A program made the position numbers and the translations under genes. Below the pieces are notes generated by a model. That model was not told the DNA's origin and searched no databases. It saw nothing but the letters and a program-made list of their open reading frames with translations. DNA of 9,210 bases from JBHAEP01 sp041855665 (GTDB lineage: Bacteria; Patescibacteriota; Saccharimonadia; Saccharimonadales; Saccharimonadaceae): positions 1-9,210 of the forward strand of contig JBHAEP010000001.1 in NCBI GenBank assembly GCA_041855665.1, read 5' to 3'. Position 1 is the stretch's first letter. Each line of letters starts with the position of its first letter. Below, piece by piece: positions 1 through 6,334 of the stretch.

Positions 1-1575
1 ATGAAAATCCAAAAGAATAAGATTCGGCTGGCGGCGCTAGCTGGAGCTATTCCGGTGCTGGCGATTGGTGGCTTTTTGGCTACTCAGTCGCTAAAGACCG
101 ATGAAGTAAAGGCGGCGGCTATTCCGGATAGTTGTTTTGTGTTGCAGCAGAAGCAGGTTTATTATGATGCAAATAGGGTGGAGTGTATGACTGAAGATTT
201 AGTTGTGCCACATCTTGGCGATGCTAAAGTTTTTATGATGTTTAGCTTTGATTCTAGCTCGAAAGATTTATGGAACCAGAACGGTAAAGCTCTAAAGAGT
301 ATAACCATTTCAGAGGGTTATGAAGCGGTTGAGTCTGTGGGATCCTTATTTAATCCGTTTGCGGGTTCAGCAGACGGCAATGGTAATAAGTATGATTGGG
401 AAGTCGAAGTTAATCTTCCAGAATCTCTAAGATATATTAATGACGGTGCTTTTAGCTATTTCCAGTTTAAAGACGGTCAGGTAAATCTACCAAAGGGTCT
501 AATTGGAATTGGCCATGCTGCTTTTTCTCGTTCCAACTTAAAGTCTATTGATCTTCCTGAAGGAGTTCAATCTATAGGAGCTAACGCTTTTGCTAGTACG
601 CAAATTAGCCAAGCGACAATTCCGGCTAGTGTTACTAAAGCTGGAATAGGTGTGTTTGCTGATTCGGATATTAGGAATATTACTATTGAAGGCAACCCTG
701 AAGTGGTTAACTATATAACCATTAGGCTTGATCAAGATGGGTCTTTGAATACAAATTCATACTTTGACGGTAATCTATTTCGTGGATATGATGGTTCTCG
801 CCCAGCGATGATGATAGCTGGTGGACCATCAGATGTGCTTTTTAATGTTAAAGACGCATACAATACCAGTCCAGAAAATTTATTTGGTCAAGGGGTTTCT
901 CTGAATAACGGTGTTTATTTTGCCTACACTGATACTATGAGTAAAGACAAGCAGTATACTGCCTTCAATAATCGTATGCTTTCCGAGGGGTATACTCTCG
1001 AACAAATACTAGAGGAGATTGAGAGTAATGAACAGTATGCCGCCGAGATAGCAAAGAATTTCGAGCCGCATTCTCGGGCTAATATCACCAACCCGACATC
1101 TCTAAACATCCGCTATGTCGACGAGCAGGGAAATGAAATTGCACCGCAGGAGACATGGAGTAGTAAATCAAACGCTAATGTTGAAGCGCGACTAGATAAA
1201 CTAGTGCAGTACCTAGGAAAAAGATATAACTTCGAGCTGACTACTGCCGACCTAGCATATATCCAATACTGGGCTGGGCTAGAGGTAAGTGAAACGACCG
1301 ACAAGCAAATTACAGGTTACACTCTGCTAACAACAGATCCGCAGACAATTACACTTGAAAATGATCCTTCCAAGAATGTAATTACTTTTGTCTACAAAAA
1401 GAATCCAGATGCAGTTGTTGAAACTCCAACTACTCCTGTAAACTCAGAGTCTTCGACTGTTGAAACTCCAAACACTGGAGTTGTGGAATCGAAGGCGTCT
1501 GTTGTGGCTATCGTGGCAGTATTTGCAGCGGTATTTACTCTAGCTTTAACTAAAATGGTACGAGCTCGCAATTAG
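1..1575 (+). CDS. Secreted, probably sortase-anchored surface protein with leucine-rich repeats and a MucBP-like domain
   Basis: A 524-residue protein exported and probably anchored in the envelope. Residues 1-40 form a signal peptide: basic start (KIQKNKIR), hydrophobic core around 10-28, Ala-rich possible cleavage site at 38-40. C45 and C62 flank a short segment that resembles the double-Cys N-terminus of Patescibacteria LRR proteins and could form a disulfide. Residues about 140-232 carry BspA-type (LRR_5) repeats with the pattern IG..AF....L..I.LP. Residues about 361-467 look like a MucBP domain, beginning near LNIRYVDEQGNEI. A Thr/Pro/Ser linker follows, then PNTG (490-493), a hydrophobic segment (about 500-517) and a basic tail (KMVRARN), which together form a sortase-type sorting signal with a non-canonical motif. 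An adhesin role, possibly toward a host cell, is inferred. The ATG lies at base 1, so its ribosome-binding site is not visible, but the signal peptide supports this start. Confidence 0.85.
   Translation: MKIQKNKIRLAALAGAIPVLAIGGFLATQSLKTDEVKAAAIPDSCFVLQQKQVYYDANRVECMTEDLVVPHLGDAKVFMMFSFDSSSKDLWNQNGKALKSITISEGYEAVESVGSLFNPFAGSADGNGNKYDWEVEVNLPESLRYINDGAFSYFQFKDGQVNLPKGLIGIGHAAFSRSNLKSIDLPEGVQSIGANAFASTQISQATIPASVTKAGIGVFADSDIRNITIEGNPEVVNYITIRLDQDGSLNTNSYFDGNLFRGYDGSRPAMMIAGGPSDVLFNVKDAYNTSPENLFGQGVSLNNGVYFAYTDTMSKDKQYTAFNNRMLSEGYTLEQILEEIESNEQYAAEIAKNFEPHSRANITNPTSLNIRYVDEQGNEIAPQETWSSKSNANVEARLDKLVQYLGKRYNFELTTADLAYIQYWAGLEVSETTDKQITGYTLLTTDPQTITLENDPSKNVITFVYKKNPDAVVETPTTPVNSESSTVETPNTGVVESKASVVAIVAVFAAVFTLALTKMVRARN
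1417..1471 (+). repeat. 13-bp direct repeat in the Pro/Thr linker of the surface protein
   Basis: GTTGAAACTCCAA occurs at 1417-1429 and again at 1459-1471, offset by exactly 42 bp (14 codons). It encodes the repeated VETP that precedes TTPV in the first copy and NTGV, the sorting motif, in the second. This looks like an in-frame duplication in a wall-spanning linker. Confidence 0.7.
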
Positions 1576-1585
1576 CAATTTTATC

Positions 1586-1621
1586 AAAATAAACCTCACC
1601 GGAACGTGGGGTTTATTTTTT
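1586..1621 (+). terminator. Rho-independent terminator after the surface-protein gene
   Basis: AAACCTCAC (1591-1599) pairs with GTGGGGTTT (1606-1614) with one G-U wobble and a 6-nt loop. The stem extends through A/T pairs from 1586-1590 to 1615-1619, giving about 14 bp that run into the T-tract at 1616-1621. The A-rich 5' arm could make it work on both strands. It lies just after the stop codon and insulates rpsB from the gene upstream. Confidence 0.88.
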
Positions 1622-1631
1622 ATCTGAAAAA

Positions 1632-1640
1632 TGTTAAAAT
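1632..1640 (+). promoter_or_regulatory. Putative rpsB-tsf promoter, extended -10
   Basis: TG at 1632-1633, one base, then TAAAAT at 1635-1640 form an extended -10 element. No good -35 is visible; the best-spaced hexamer is TTTATT (1612-1617) within the preceding terminator arm and T-tract. The predicted transcription start near 1647 gives a leader of about 78 nt that holds the hairpin at 1668-1707. The same TGNTANNNT form precedes frr, proS and lysS. Confidence 0.6.
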
Positions 1641-1667
1641 AAAAGGGTAATAAATTTTAATGAAACA

Positions 1668-1707
1668 ATCTTTTGGCCGATTCCTAAAATCATAAAAGCC
1701 AAAAGAT
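1668..1707 (+). promoter_or_regulatory. rpsB leader hairpin, candidate S2 autoregulatory element
   Basis: Bases 1668-1677 (ATCTTTTGGC) pair perfectly over 10 bp with 1698-1707 (GCCAAAAGAT), enclosing a 20-nt A/T-rich loop. No T-tract follows, so it is not a terminator. It ends 7 nt before the rpsB Shine-Dalgarno sequence AAGGAG (1715-1720). rpsB leaders in other bacteria are known sites of S2 feedback control; the same role here is inferred from position and structure only. Confidence 0.55.
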
Positions 1708-1725
1708 GAAGACGAAGGAGTTGAA

Positions 1726-2424
1726 ATGTCTGTAAAGGTAGACATCAAACAGCTACTTGAAGCTGGTGTTCATTTTGGGCACAAAACAAGTCGTTGGCAC
1801 CCTAAAATGGCGCCATATATCCACAGTAAAAGGCAGGATAGCCACATTATCGACCTAGTGAAAACAGTTGAAGGTCTAGAGGCGGCTCTACCGTTCATTA
1901 CAAAAACTGTAGCTAGCGGTAAAAAAGTTCTTTTTGTAGGAACAAAAAAGCAAGCTAAAGATATCGTAAAGCAGGCTGCTATTGATACAGACCAAGCTTT
2001 CGTAACTGAGCGATGGATTGGTGGTATGTTGACAAATACTGCTACTATCAATAAGCAGCTAAAGAAACTTCGCGATCTAGAAAAGCGAATGGCTAGCGGT
2101 GAGCTAGAAAAGCGCTACAATAAGCTAGAAGTGCAGCGTTTCCAGGAAGAAATAGACGCTCTAAACAAGAAATATGGTGGAATTAAAGACCTAAATGGTA
2201 AGCCAGGTGTGCTTTTTGTAACTGACGTTATTTCAGACGCAAACGCAGTTCGCGAAGCTAAAACTCTAGGTGTTCCTGTAGTGGCTATTGTTGACACAAA
2301 TGCGAATCCAGATGGAATTGACTACGTTATCCCAGGAAACGACGATGCGATTAAGGGTCTATCTCTTATTCTTGACTACGTTTCTCAGGCCGTAAACGAA
2401 GGTAAAAAGAAAGAGGAGAAATAA
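1726..2424 (+). CDS. rpsB: 30S ribosomal protein S2
   Basis: A 232-residue protein of normal bacterial S2 length. It belongs to the small ribosomal subunit and assembles late, near S1 where S1 is present. Family signatures are LLEAGVHFGHKTSRWHPKM near the N-terminus (about 10-28), VLFVGTKKQAKDIV around 68-81 and RWIGGMLTN around 96-104. A helical coiled-coil stretch rich in Lys, Glu and Arg follows, and the C-terminal tail is lysine- and glutamate-rich. The start is fixed by AAGGAG at 1715-1720, five bases upstream. It is first in a two-gene unit with tsf, an order conserved across bacteria. By my reading, leucine is CTA in 13 of 19 codons, a strong and unusual bias. Confidence 0.98.
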   Translation: MSVKVDIKQLLEAGVHFGHKTSRWHPKMAPYIHSKRQDSHIIDLVKTVEGLEAALPFITKTVASGKKVLFVGTKKQAKDIVKQAAIDTDQAFVTERWIGGMLTNTATINKQLKKLRDLEKRMASGELEKRYNKLEVQRFQEEIDALNKKYGGIKDLNGKPGVLFVTDVISDANAVREAKTLGVPVVAIVDTNANPDGIDYVIPGNDDAIKGLSLILDYVSQAVNEGKKKEEK

Positions 2425-2427
2425 TCC

Positions 2428-3024
2428 ATGACAGTTTCAATTGAAGATATCAAAAAACTAAAAGAACTAACTGGTGTTGGTTTGACAGATGCGAAAGCAG
2501 CTTTGGTTGAGGCTGAAGGTGATTTTGATAAAGCTCTTGAAGCTATGCGTAAAAAAGGTCTAACGAAAGCTGAAAAGAAGGGTGATCGCGAGGCTCGCGC
2601 TGGTCTAATCGACAGCTATGTTCACGATGGACGAATTGGCGTTGTTCTTGAGCTAAACTGTGAAACTGATTTCGTGGCTCGTCTTGATGATTTCAAGAAA
2701 TTGGCTCACGAACTTTCAATGCAAGTTGCAGCGATGGCTCCAATTTATGCTACTGAAGCACAAATTCCAGCTGAAGAACTAGAGCGAGTAAAGAAAGAAG
2801 CTCTTGAAAGCGACGCACTAGCTGGTAAACCAGCTGAAATCGCTGAAAAGATTGTTGAAGGTCAGGTTGCAAAACACTTCGTAGAAAAGGTTCTAATGTC
2901 ACAGAAGTACATTCTAGATGACAGCAAGACAGTTGAGCAGCACATTAAGGAAAATATCGCAAAACTTGGTGAAAATATTGTTGTTGGCCAGTTTAAACGA
3001 ATTGAACTTGGTGTAACTGAATAA
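2428..3024 (+). CDS. tsf: Elongation factor Ts
   Basis: EF-Ts catalyses GDP-GTP exchange on EF-Tu in the cytoplasm. The 198-residue length matches the short form seen in Thermus, rather than the roughly 283 residues of E. coli. The N-terminal UBA-like domain contains KELTGVGLTDAKAALVEAEG (about 11-30). The core signature GRIGVVLELNCETDFVAR lies around 69-86, and the C-terminal part carries the usual VLMSQKYILDDSKTV segment. The ATG sits 3 nt after the rpsB stop. Its Shine-Dalgarno AGAGGAG (2412-2418) is embedded in the Lys-Glu codons ending rpsB, so the two genes are likely cotranscribed and translationally coupled. pyrH, which usually follows tsf, is absent; a terminator follows instead. Confidence 0.97.
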   Translation: MTVSIEDIKKLKELTGVGLTDAKAALVEAEGDFDKALEAMRKKGLTKAEKKGDREARAGLIDSYVHDGRIGVVLELNCETDFVARLDDFKKLAHELSMQVAAMAPIYATEAQIPAEELERVKKEALESDALAGKPAEIAEKIVEGQVAKHFVEKVLMSQKYILDDSKTVEQHIKENIAKLGENIVVGQFKRIELGVTE

Positions 3025-3042
3025 AAATCTTATTCTTGTCAA

Positions 3043-3078
3043 AAAACATCCCGTAATAATGCGGGGTGTTTTATTTTT
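3043..3078 (+). terminator. Rho-independent terminator after tsf
   Basis: AAAACATCCCG (3043-3053) pairs with CGGGGTGTTTT (3062-3072), an 11-bp stem with one G-U wobble and an 8-nt loop. T-rich sequence follows (3069-3078). It separates rpsB-tsf from the frr operon, at the spot where pyrH sits in many bacteria. Confidence 0.9.
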
Positions 3079-3109
3079 ATGTTTATTGTCGTGCAAGTGG
3101 GGTTAATTT

Positions 3110-3127
3110 TTGGTATAATTATACTAA
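3110..3127. repeat. 18-bp inverted repeat over the frr -10 region
   Basis: TTGGTATAA (3110-3118) faces TTATACTAA (3119-3127) with a single mismatched pair. The inner 12 bases, GTATAATTATAC (3113-3124), are a perfect palindrome. It covers the -10 and the predicted transcription start, so it could be an operator. It could equally be a by-product of an A/T-rich -10 element. Confidence 0.4.
3111..3119 (+). promoter_or_regulatory. frr operon promoter, extended -10
   Basis: TG at 3111-3112, one base, and TATAAT at 3114-3119 make a perfect consensus extended -10. The -35 is weak; GTGCAA at 3091-3096 is at 17-bp spacing. The predicted start near 3126 gives a leader of about 17 nt holding GAGGAG (3132-3137), 5 nt before the frr ATG. 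No other promoter is apparent before proS, so it probably drives frr, uppS, rseP and the CPBP gene. Confidence 0.75.
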
Positions 3128-3142
3128 TAAAGAGGAGAATTT

Positions 3143-3697
3143 ATGTTTGATACCAAGCCGTATGAGGAAAAATTTGATTTAGCTATCGCACACTTTGAGG
3201 AAGAACTAAAAAAGGTTCGAACTGGGCGAGCACACCCAGGTCAGTTAGACGGAATTCATGTTGAAGTTTACGGAACAAAAATGCCGTTGAACCAGGTGGC
3301 TAATATTACTGCTCCAGAGCCACAGCTTTTGCAGATTACACCTTTTGATCCAAGCAATATTGCCGCTATTAGTGCCGCGATTCGAGCTGATCAAAATCTA
3401 GGCTTTAATCCTAGCGATGATGGCCGTATTGTGCGTGTTCCAGTTCCACCTTTAACGGAAGAGCGACGCAAGCTACTTGTAAAACAAGCTAATGAAAAAG
3501 GTGAAGAGGTTCGAATTGCACTTCGAAATATTCGCCAGGATGCCCTAAAAGACGCTAGAAAAAAGAAAGATAATAAAGAGCTTTCTGAGGATGACGTTAA
3601 GCGCATTGAAAAGGGTATTGATGACGATATGTCAAAATTGAATAATAAAATTGAGCAAATCCTCAAAGATAAAGAAAAAGACATTCTTACTATTTAG
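3143..3697 (+). CDS. frr: Ribosome recycling factor
   Basis: RRF works with EF-G to split post-termination ribosomes. The 184 residues match the family norm (about 185). The N-terminal helix carries KKVRTGRAHP (23-32), where most bacteria have RTGRASP. The central domain II segment (about 36-100) includes VEVYGTKMPLNQVANI and ITPFDPSNI. The C-terminal helices contain the hallmark PPLTEERRKLLVKQANEKGE and a Lys/Glu-rich coiled coil. GAGGAG (3132-3137) lies 5 nt before the ATG and fixes the start. It leads a four-gene run (frr, uppS, rseP, CPBP) with 3-nt spacers; in most bacteria frr directly follows pyrH, which is missing here. Confidence 0.97.
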   Translation: MFDTKPYEEKFDLAIAHFEEELKKVRTGRAHPGQLDGIHVEVYGTKMPLNQVANITAPEPQLLQITPFDPSNIAAISAAIRADQNLGFNPSDDGRIVRVPVPPLTEERRKLLVKQANEKGEEVRIALRNIRQDALKDARKKKDNKELSEDDVKRIEKGIDDDMSKLNNKIEQILKDKEKDILTI

Positions 3698-3700
3698 TTT

Positions 3701-4399
3701 ATGGCAGAATCAATAAGTGCCCCGATACATATCGGTTTTATTGTTGACGGGAATCGTCGCTGGGCAAAAAAATACGGCTTGCCGACTTACGAAGGTCATT
3801 TGGCTGGCTATAACGCACTAAAAGAAGTGGCAAAGGCTAGCTTTGACTCTGGCGTTGAGTTTGTGAGCGCCTACGTTTTCAGTACCGAAAACTGGAAACG
3901 TGACGCTAAAGAAGTTCGAAAATTAATGGGGCTGGTCGGCCGGTTGATTACATCGGATCTGAATATTTTTCATGAAGAGAAAATTCGCTTGAAAGTACTG
4001 GGTACTAGGGAGGGTTTGAGTGAAAAAATTATTCAAGATATTGATGAGGCAGAGTCTCAAACTAAAGATTACAAAGGTAAAACTTTAGCTCTTTGTTTTA
4101 ATTATGGTGGTAAATTAGAGGTATCAAACGCTGTGGGGAAAATAATTTCAGCTGGATTTTCAGCAGAGGAGATAACCCCAGAGCTTATTGATCAATATAT
4201 TTATTCGCCAGATATTCCAGATTGTGATTTAATAGTTAGAACATCTGGAGAAAAAAGGTTGAGTAATTTTATGCTTTGGAGATCGGCGTATAGTGAATTC
4301 ATTTTTTTGGATCAAAATTGGCCTGATATGAAGCCAGATACAGTAAAAGAAATAATTGAAGAATTTAACTCTAGAAATAGGCGCTTTGGGGGAAATTAA
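3701..4399 (+). CDS. uppS: Undecaprenyl diphosphate synthase (cis-prenyltransferase)
   Basis: Extends farnesyl diphosphate with isopentenyl diphosphate in cis to make the C55 carrier lipid for peptidoglycan and surface glycan synthesis. It is a soluble enzyme acting at the membrane. The 232 residues are slightly shorter than E. coli UppS (253). Motifs in order: IVDGNRRWAKKYG with catalytic Asp16, the GH.AG segment (about 32-36), YVFSTENWKRD, then LIVRTSGEKRLSNFMLWRSA and the C-terminal RRFGG. DGNRRWA, rather than the usual bacterial DGNGRWA, is more like archaeal and eukaryotic cis-prenyltransferases, so product chain length is less certain. The ATG is 3 nt after the frr stop and has no Shine-Dalgarno sequence, suggesting translational coupling. 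cdsA and dxr, its usual downstream neighbours, are absent. Confidence 0.94.
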   Translation: MAESISAPIHIGFIVDGNRRWAKKYGLPTYEGHLAGYNALKEVAKASFDSGVEFVSAYVFSTENWKRDAKEVRKLMGLVGRLITSDLNIFHEEKIRLKVLGTREGLSEKIIQDIDEAESQTKDYKGKTLALCFNYGGKLEVSNAVGKIISAGFSAEEITPELIDQYIYSPDIPDCDLIVRTSGEKRLSNFMLWRSAYSEFIFLDQNWPDMKPDTVKEIIEEFNSRNRRFGGN

Positions 4400-4402
4400 A
4401 AA

Positions 4403-5554
4403 ATGGAAATATTGTTTGGGGTTGTAGTCGGGATTTTTATCTTGATGATATTAGTAGCTCTACATGAGCTTGGTCATGGTTTGGTGGCGAAGCGAAACGG
4501 AGTTGTTGTCAAGGAATTTGGTCTAGGTTTTCCGCCAAAGGCTTGGGGTAAAAAAATCAAGAATAGCTTTCTAGGTAAAAATGTCCTATTTAGTTTAAAC
4601 TGGCTACCGCTAGGTGGTTTTGTTCGGTTGAAGGGTGAATTTGATTCAGCGAAGGAAAAAGGCGATTACGGAGCGGCTAGTTATTGGGTGAAAACAAAAA
4701 TCCTACTGGCTGGAGTTACTATAAATTGGCTAATCGCTGCAGTTCTTTTTAGTTTTTTGGCTTTGATTGGTATGCCAAAAATTTTACCAAATCAATTTAC
4801 GATGCCCTCTGACACCAGGATTGAAAAGAGTGCAGTCAAGGTTAATCTTGTCGGTGAAGATACTCCAGCCTCTAAAGCTGGGCTTGAAGTGAAGGATGAG
4901 ATTGTTAAATTTGCTGGTCAGGATATTCAGACTAGCGAACAGCTTAGTGACTTGGCTGGTAAAAATCCAAATCAAACAGTTCAAATGGAATATGTCCGCA
5001 ATGGAACGAAGGAGAATACTAGTATTAGTCTTGCTGAAAAAGAAGGTCGAGGCTATATGGGGGTTTCATTTGCTCAATCAGAAAACATTTATGCTACCTG
5101 GTCTGCACCTATTGTTGGATTCGGTACGGCCGTTCAATTTACGGGGGTAACTTTACAGGGAATTGGGCAATTATTTGTTAATTTGGCAAATGGAATTGTC
5201 GGATCATTTAGTTCAAATCAAGCAACTAAGGAAGATGCTAGTGCTCAGCTAAAAGAGGCAGGCGATAGCGTAGCTGGCCCCGTTGGTATATTGGGGATTA
5301 TTTTCCCGGCTGCCAGTCAAGCAGGATTTCATCATTTAATTCTACTTACTGCTTTAATATCACTAACTCTTGCAGTTATGAATGTCTTGCCACTCCCTGT
5401 CTTTGACGGAGGTAGATGGCTTGTGATGACTATTTTTAGGCTAATGAAAAAGCCCTTAACGGAAGATATTGAAAGTCGGATAAATGTTATCGGATTCCTT
5501 TTGATGATGGGTCTTGTGATTTTGATAACTTTTCTAGATATAAAGAGGTTTTAG
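4403..5554 (+). CDS. rseP: Site-2 membrane metalloprotease, M50 family (RseP/RasP-like)
   Basis: An intramembrane zinc protease that in other bacteria trims anti-sigma factors and leftover signal peptides. 383 residues. The first transmembrane helix carries HELGH (21-25), with two zinc-binding His and the catalytic Glu. A second hydrophobic helix lies around 97-122. One PDZ domain spans about 143-215 (VGEDTPASKAGLEVKDEI near its start); E. coli RseP has two. GPVGILGI precedes the third helix, and NVLPLPVFDGGR (327-338) supplies the third zinc ligand, Asp335, as FDGG rather than the common LDGG. A last helix sits near the C-terminus. GGGGGA (4388-4393) lies 9 nt before the ATG, which is 3 nt after the uppS stop. 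Physiological substrates cannot be told from sequence. Confidence 0.93.
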   Translation: MEILFGVVVGIFILMILVALHELGHGLVAKRNGVVVKEFGLGFPPKAWGKKIKNSFLGKNVLFSLNWLPLGGFVRLKGEFDSAKEKGDYGAASYWVKTKILLAGVTINWLIAAVLFSFLALIGMPKILPNQFTMPSDTRIEKSAVKVNLVGEDTPASKAGLEVKDEIVKFAGQDIQTSEQLSDLAGKNPNQTVQMEYVRNGTKENTSISLAEKEGRGYMGVSFAQSENIYATWSAPIVGFGTAVQFTGVTLQGIGQLFVNLANGIVGSFSSNQATKEDASAQLKEAGDSVAGPVGILGIIFPAASQAGFHHLILLTALISLTLAVMNVLPLPVFDGGRWLVMTIFRLMKKPLTEDIESRINVIGFLLMMGLVILITFLDIKRF

Positions 5555-5557
5555 TTT

Positions 5558-6307
5558 ATGAAAAGTAATTATTGGTCAGCTTTCAAATGGATTTCTTGGT
5601 TTATCTTTGCTTTCGTAGCTTCACAGTTTGTGATTAGCTGGATGATTGTAGAGGTTTTTGGTTACATAAAAAACAGCGGTTTTGATACTAGTGCTTTAAA
5701 CTTAAATGTTCTTCAGCTAGTTTTTTCTGCTTTGATATTCGTTTTGATGTTTGGAATATTTGTCGGAATACCGAAGCGCTATAAAAAAGGTTCATTGGAT
5801 TTTGAGATTGGGCTAAAACGATTTGGTAGTCTGTCTTGGTGGCTGGCTATACCGGTAATTTATTTCGTAACTTTGATGATTGCCGGTGCGGTATCTTTGT
5901 TGATATCAAATTTCATTCCAGGCTATAATCCAAGCCAAGAACAGCAGGTTGGCTACGGAGGAGTTAGTCATTGGTATGAGTATCTTGCAGCCTTTTTGGG
6001 TTTGGTGATAATTCCACCAATCATTGAGGAGGTGCTAGTTCGTGGGTATCTACTTGGTAAGTTTCGAAAATTGATGAAAACATGGATGGCGGTTATTCTT
6101 TCAGCTGTGATCTTTGGCGGTTTACATCTTGGTTTAGGTTTTACTGAAGATTTACAGTGGAATGTTGCCATAGTAACTACAATATTAGGTATATCTTTAG
6201 CTATTTTGCGAGTTAAATCTGGGTCTTTGTGGCCGTCAATTGCGCTTCATATGGTTCAGAACGGCATAGCCTTTTATGTACTTTTTATTGCTAAATTGCC
6301 AATGTAG
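5558..6307 (+). CDS. CPBP family intramembrane glutamic endopeptidase (Abi/CAAX-like)
   Basis: A 249-residue polytopic membrane protein with about six hydrophobic helices. All three CPBP motifs are present: EEVLVR (EExxxR, E157, E158, R162), FGGLH (FxxxH, F186 and H190) and HMVQN (HxxxN, H231 and N235), so it is probably catalytically active. Relatives include Rce1 CAAX proteases, bacteriocin-immunity Abi proteins and regulators of membrane proteins; no substrate can be assigned here. The ATG is 3 nt after the rseP stop, with AAAGAGG (5542-5548) 9 nt upstream. It ends the frr operon and sits between rseP and proS, which are adjacent in Bacillus-like bacteria, so it appears to be a lineage-specific insertion. 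No terminator hairpin follows; the proS promoter overlaps its end. Confidence 0.9.
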   Translation: MKSNYWSAFKWISWFIFAFVASQFVISWMIVEVFGYIKNSGFDTSALNLNVLQLVFSALIFVLMFGIFVGIPKRYKKGSLDFEIGLKRFGSLSWWLAIPVIYFVTLMIAGAVSLLISNFIPGYNPSQEQQVGYGGVSHWYEYLAAFLGLVIIPPIIEEVLVRGYLLGKFRKLMKTWMAVILSAVIFGGLHLGLGFTEDLQWNVAIVTTILGISLAILRVKSGSLWPSIALHMVQNGIAFYVLFIAKLPM

Positions 6308-6325
6308 CCTATAAAGTGATATATT
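6296..6325 (+). promoter_or_regulatory. proS promoter giving a probable leaderless mRNA
   Basis: TTGCCA (6296-6301, five of six -35 consensus bases) lies 18 bp before TATATT (6320-6325), which is preceded by TG at 6317-6318. The predicted transcription start near 6332 is about 3 nt before the proS ATG at 6335, and there is no Shine-Dalgarno sequence. The -35 overlaps the last codons of the CPBP gene. Confidence 0.65.
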
Positions 6326-6334
6326 AGTAATACT

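Noticed and set aside
1634..1660. Inverted repeat TTAAAAT / ATTTTAA around the rpsB transcription start
   Set aside because: Only 7 bp, entirely A/T, in an A/T-rich spacer; expected by chance and not distinguishable from the -10 element.
1770..2051. Open frame of 93 codons on the - strand inside rpsB
   Set aside because: It lies wholly within a certain ribosomal-protein gene, has no ribosome-binding site or recognisable motif, and reads as a complement shadow.
3391..3684. Open frame of 97 codons on the - strand inside frr
   Set aside because: It is a Ser/Arg/Phe-rich low-complexity translation of the complement of a Lys/Glu-rich coiled coil, typical of a shadow frame.
4896..5150. Open frame of 84 codons on the + strand inside rseP
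   Set aside because: It overlaps the PDZ domain coding region in another frame and has no ribosome-binding site or family motif.
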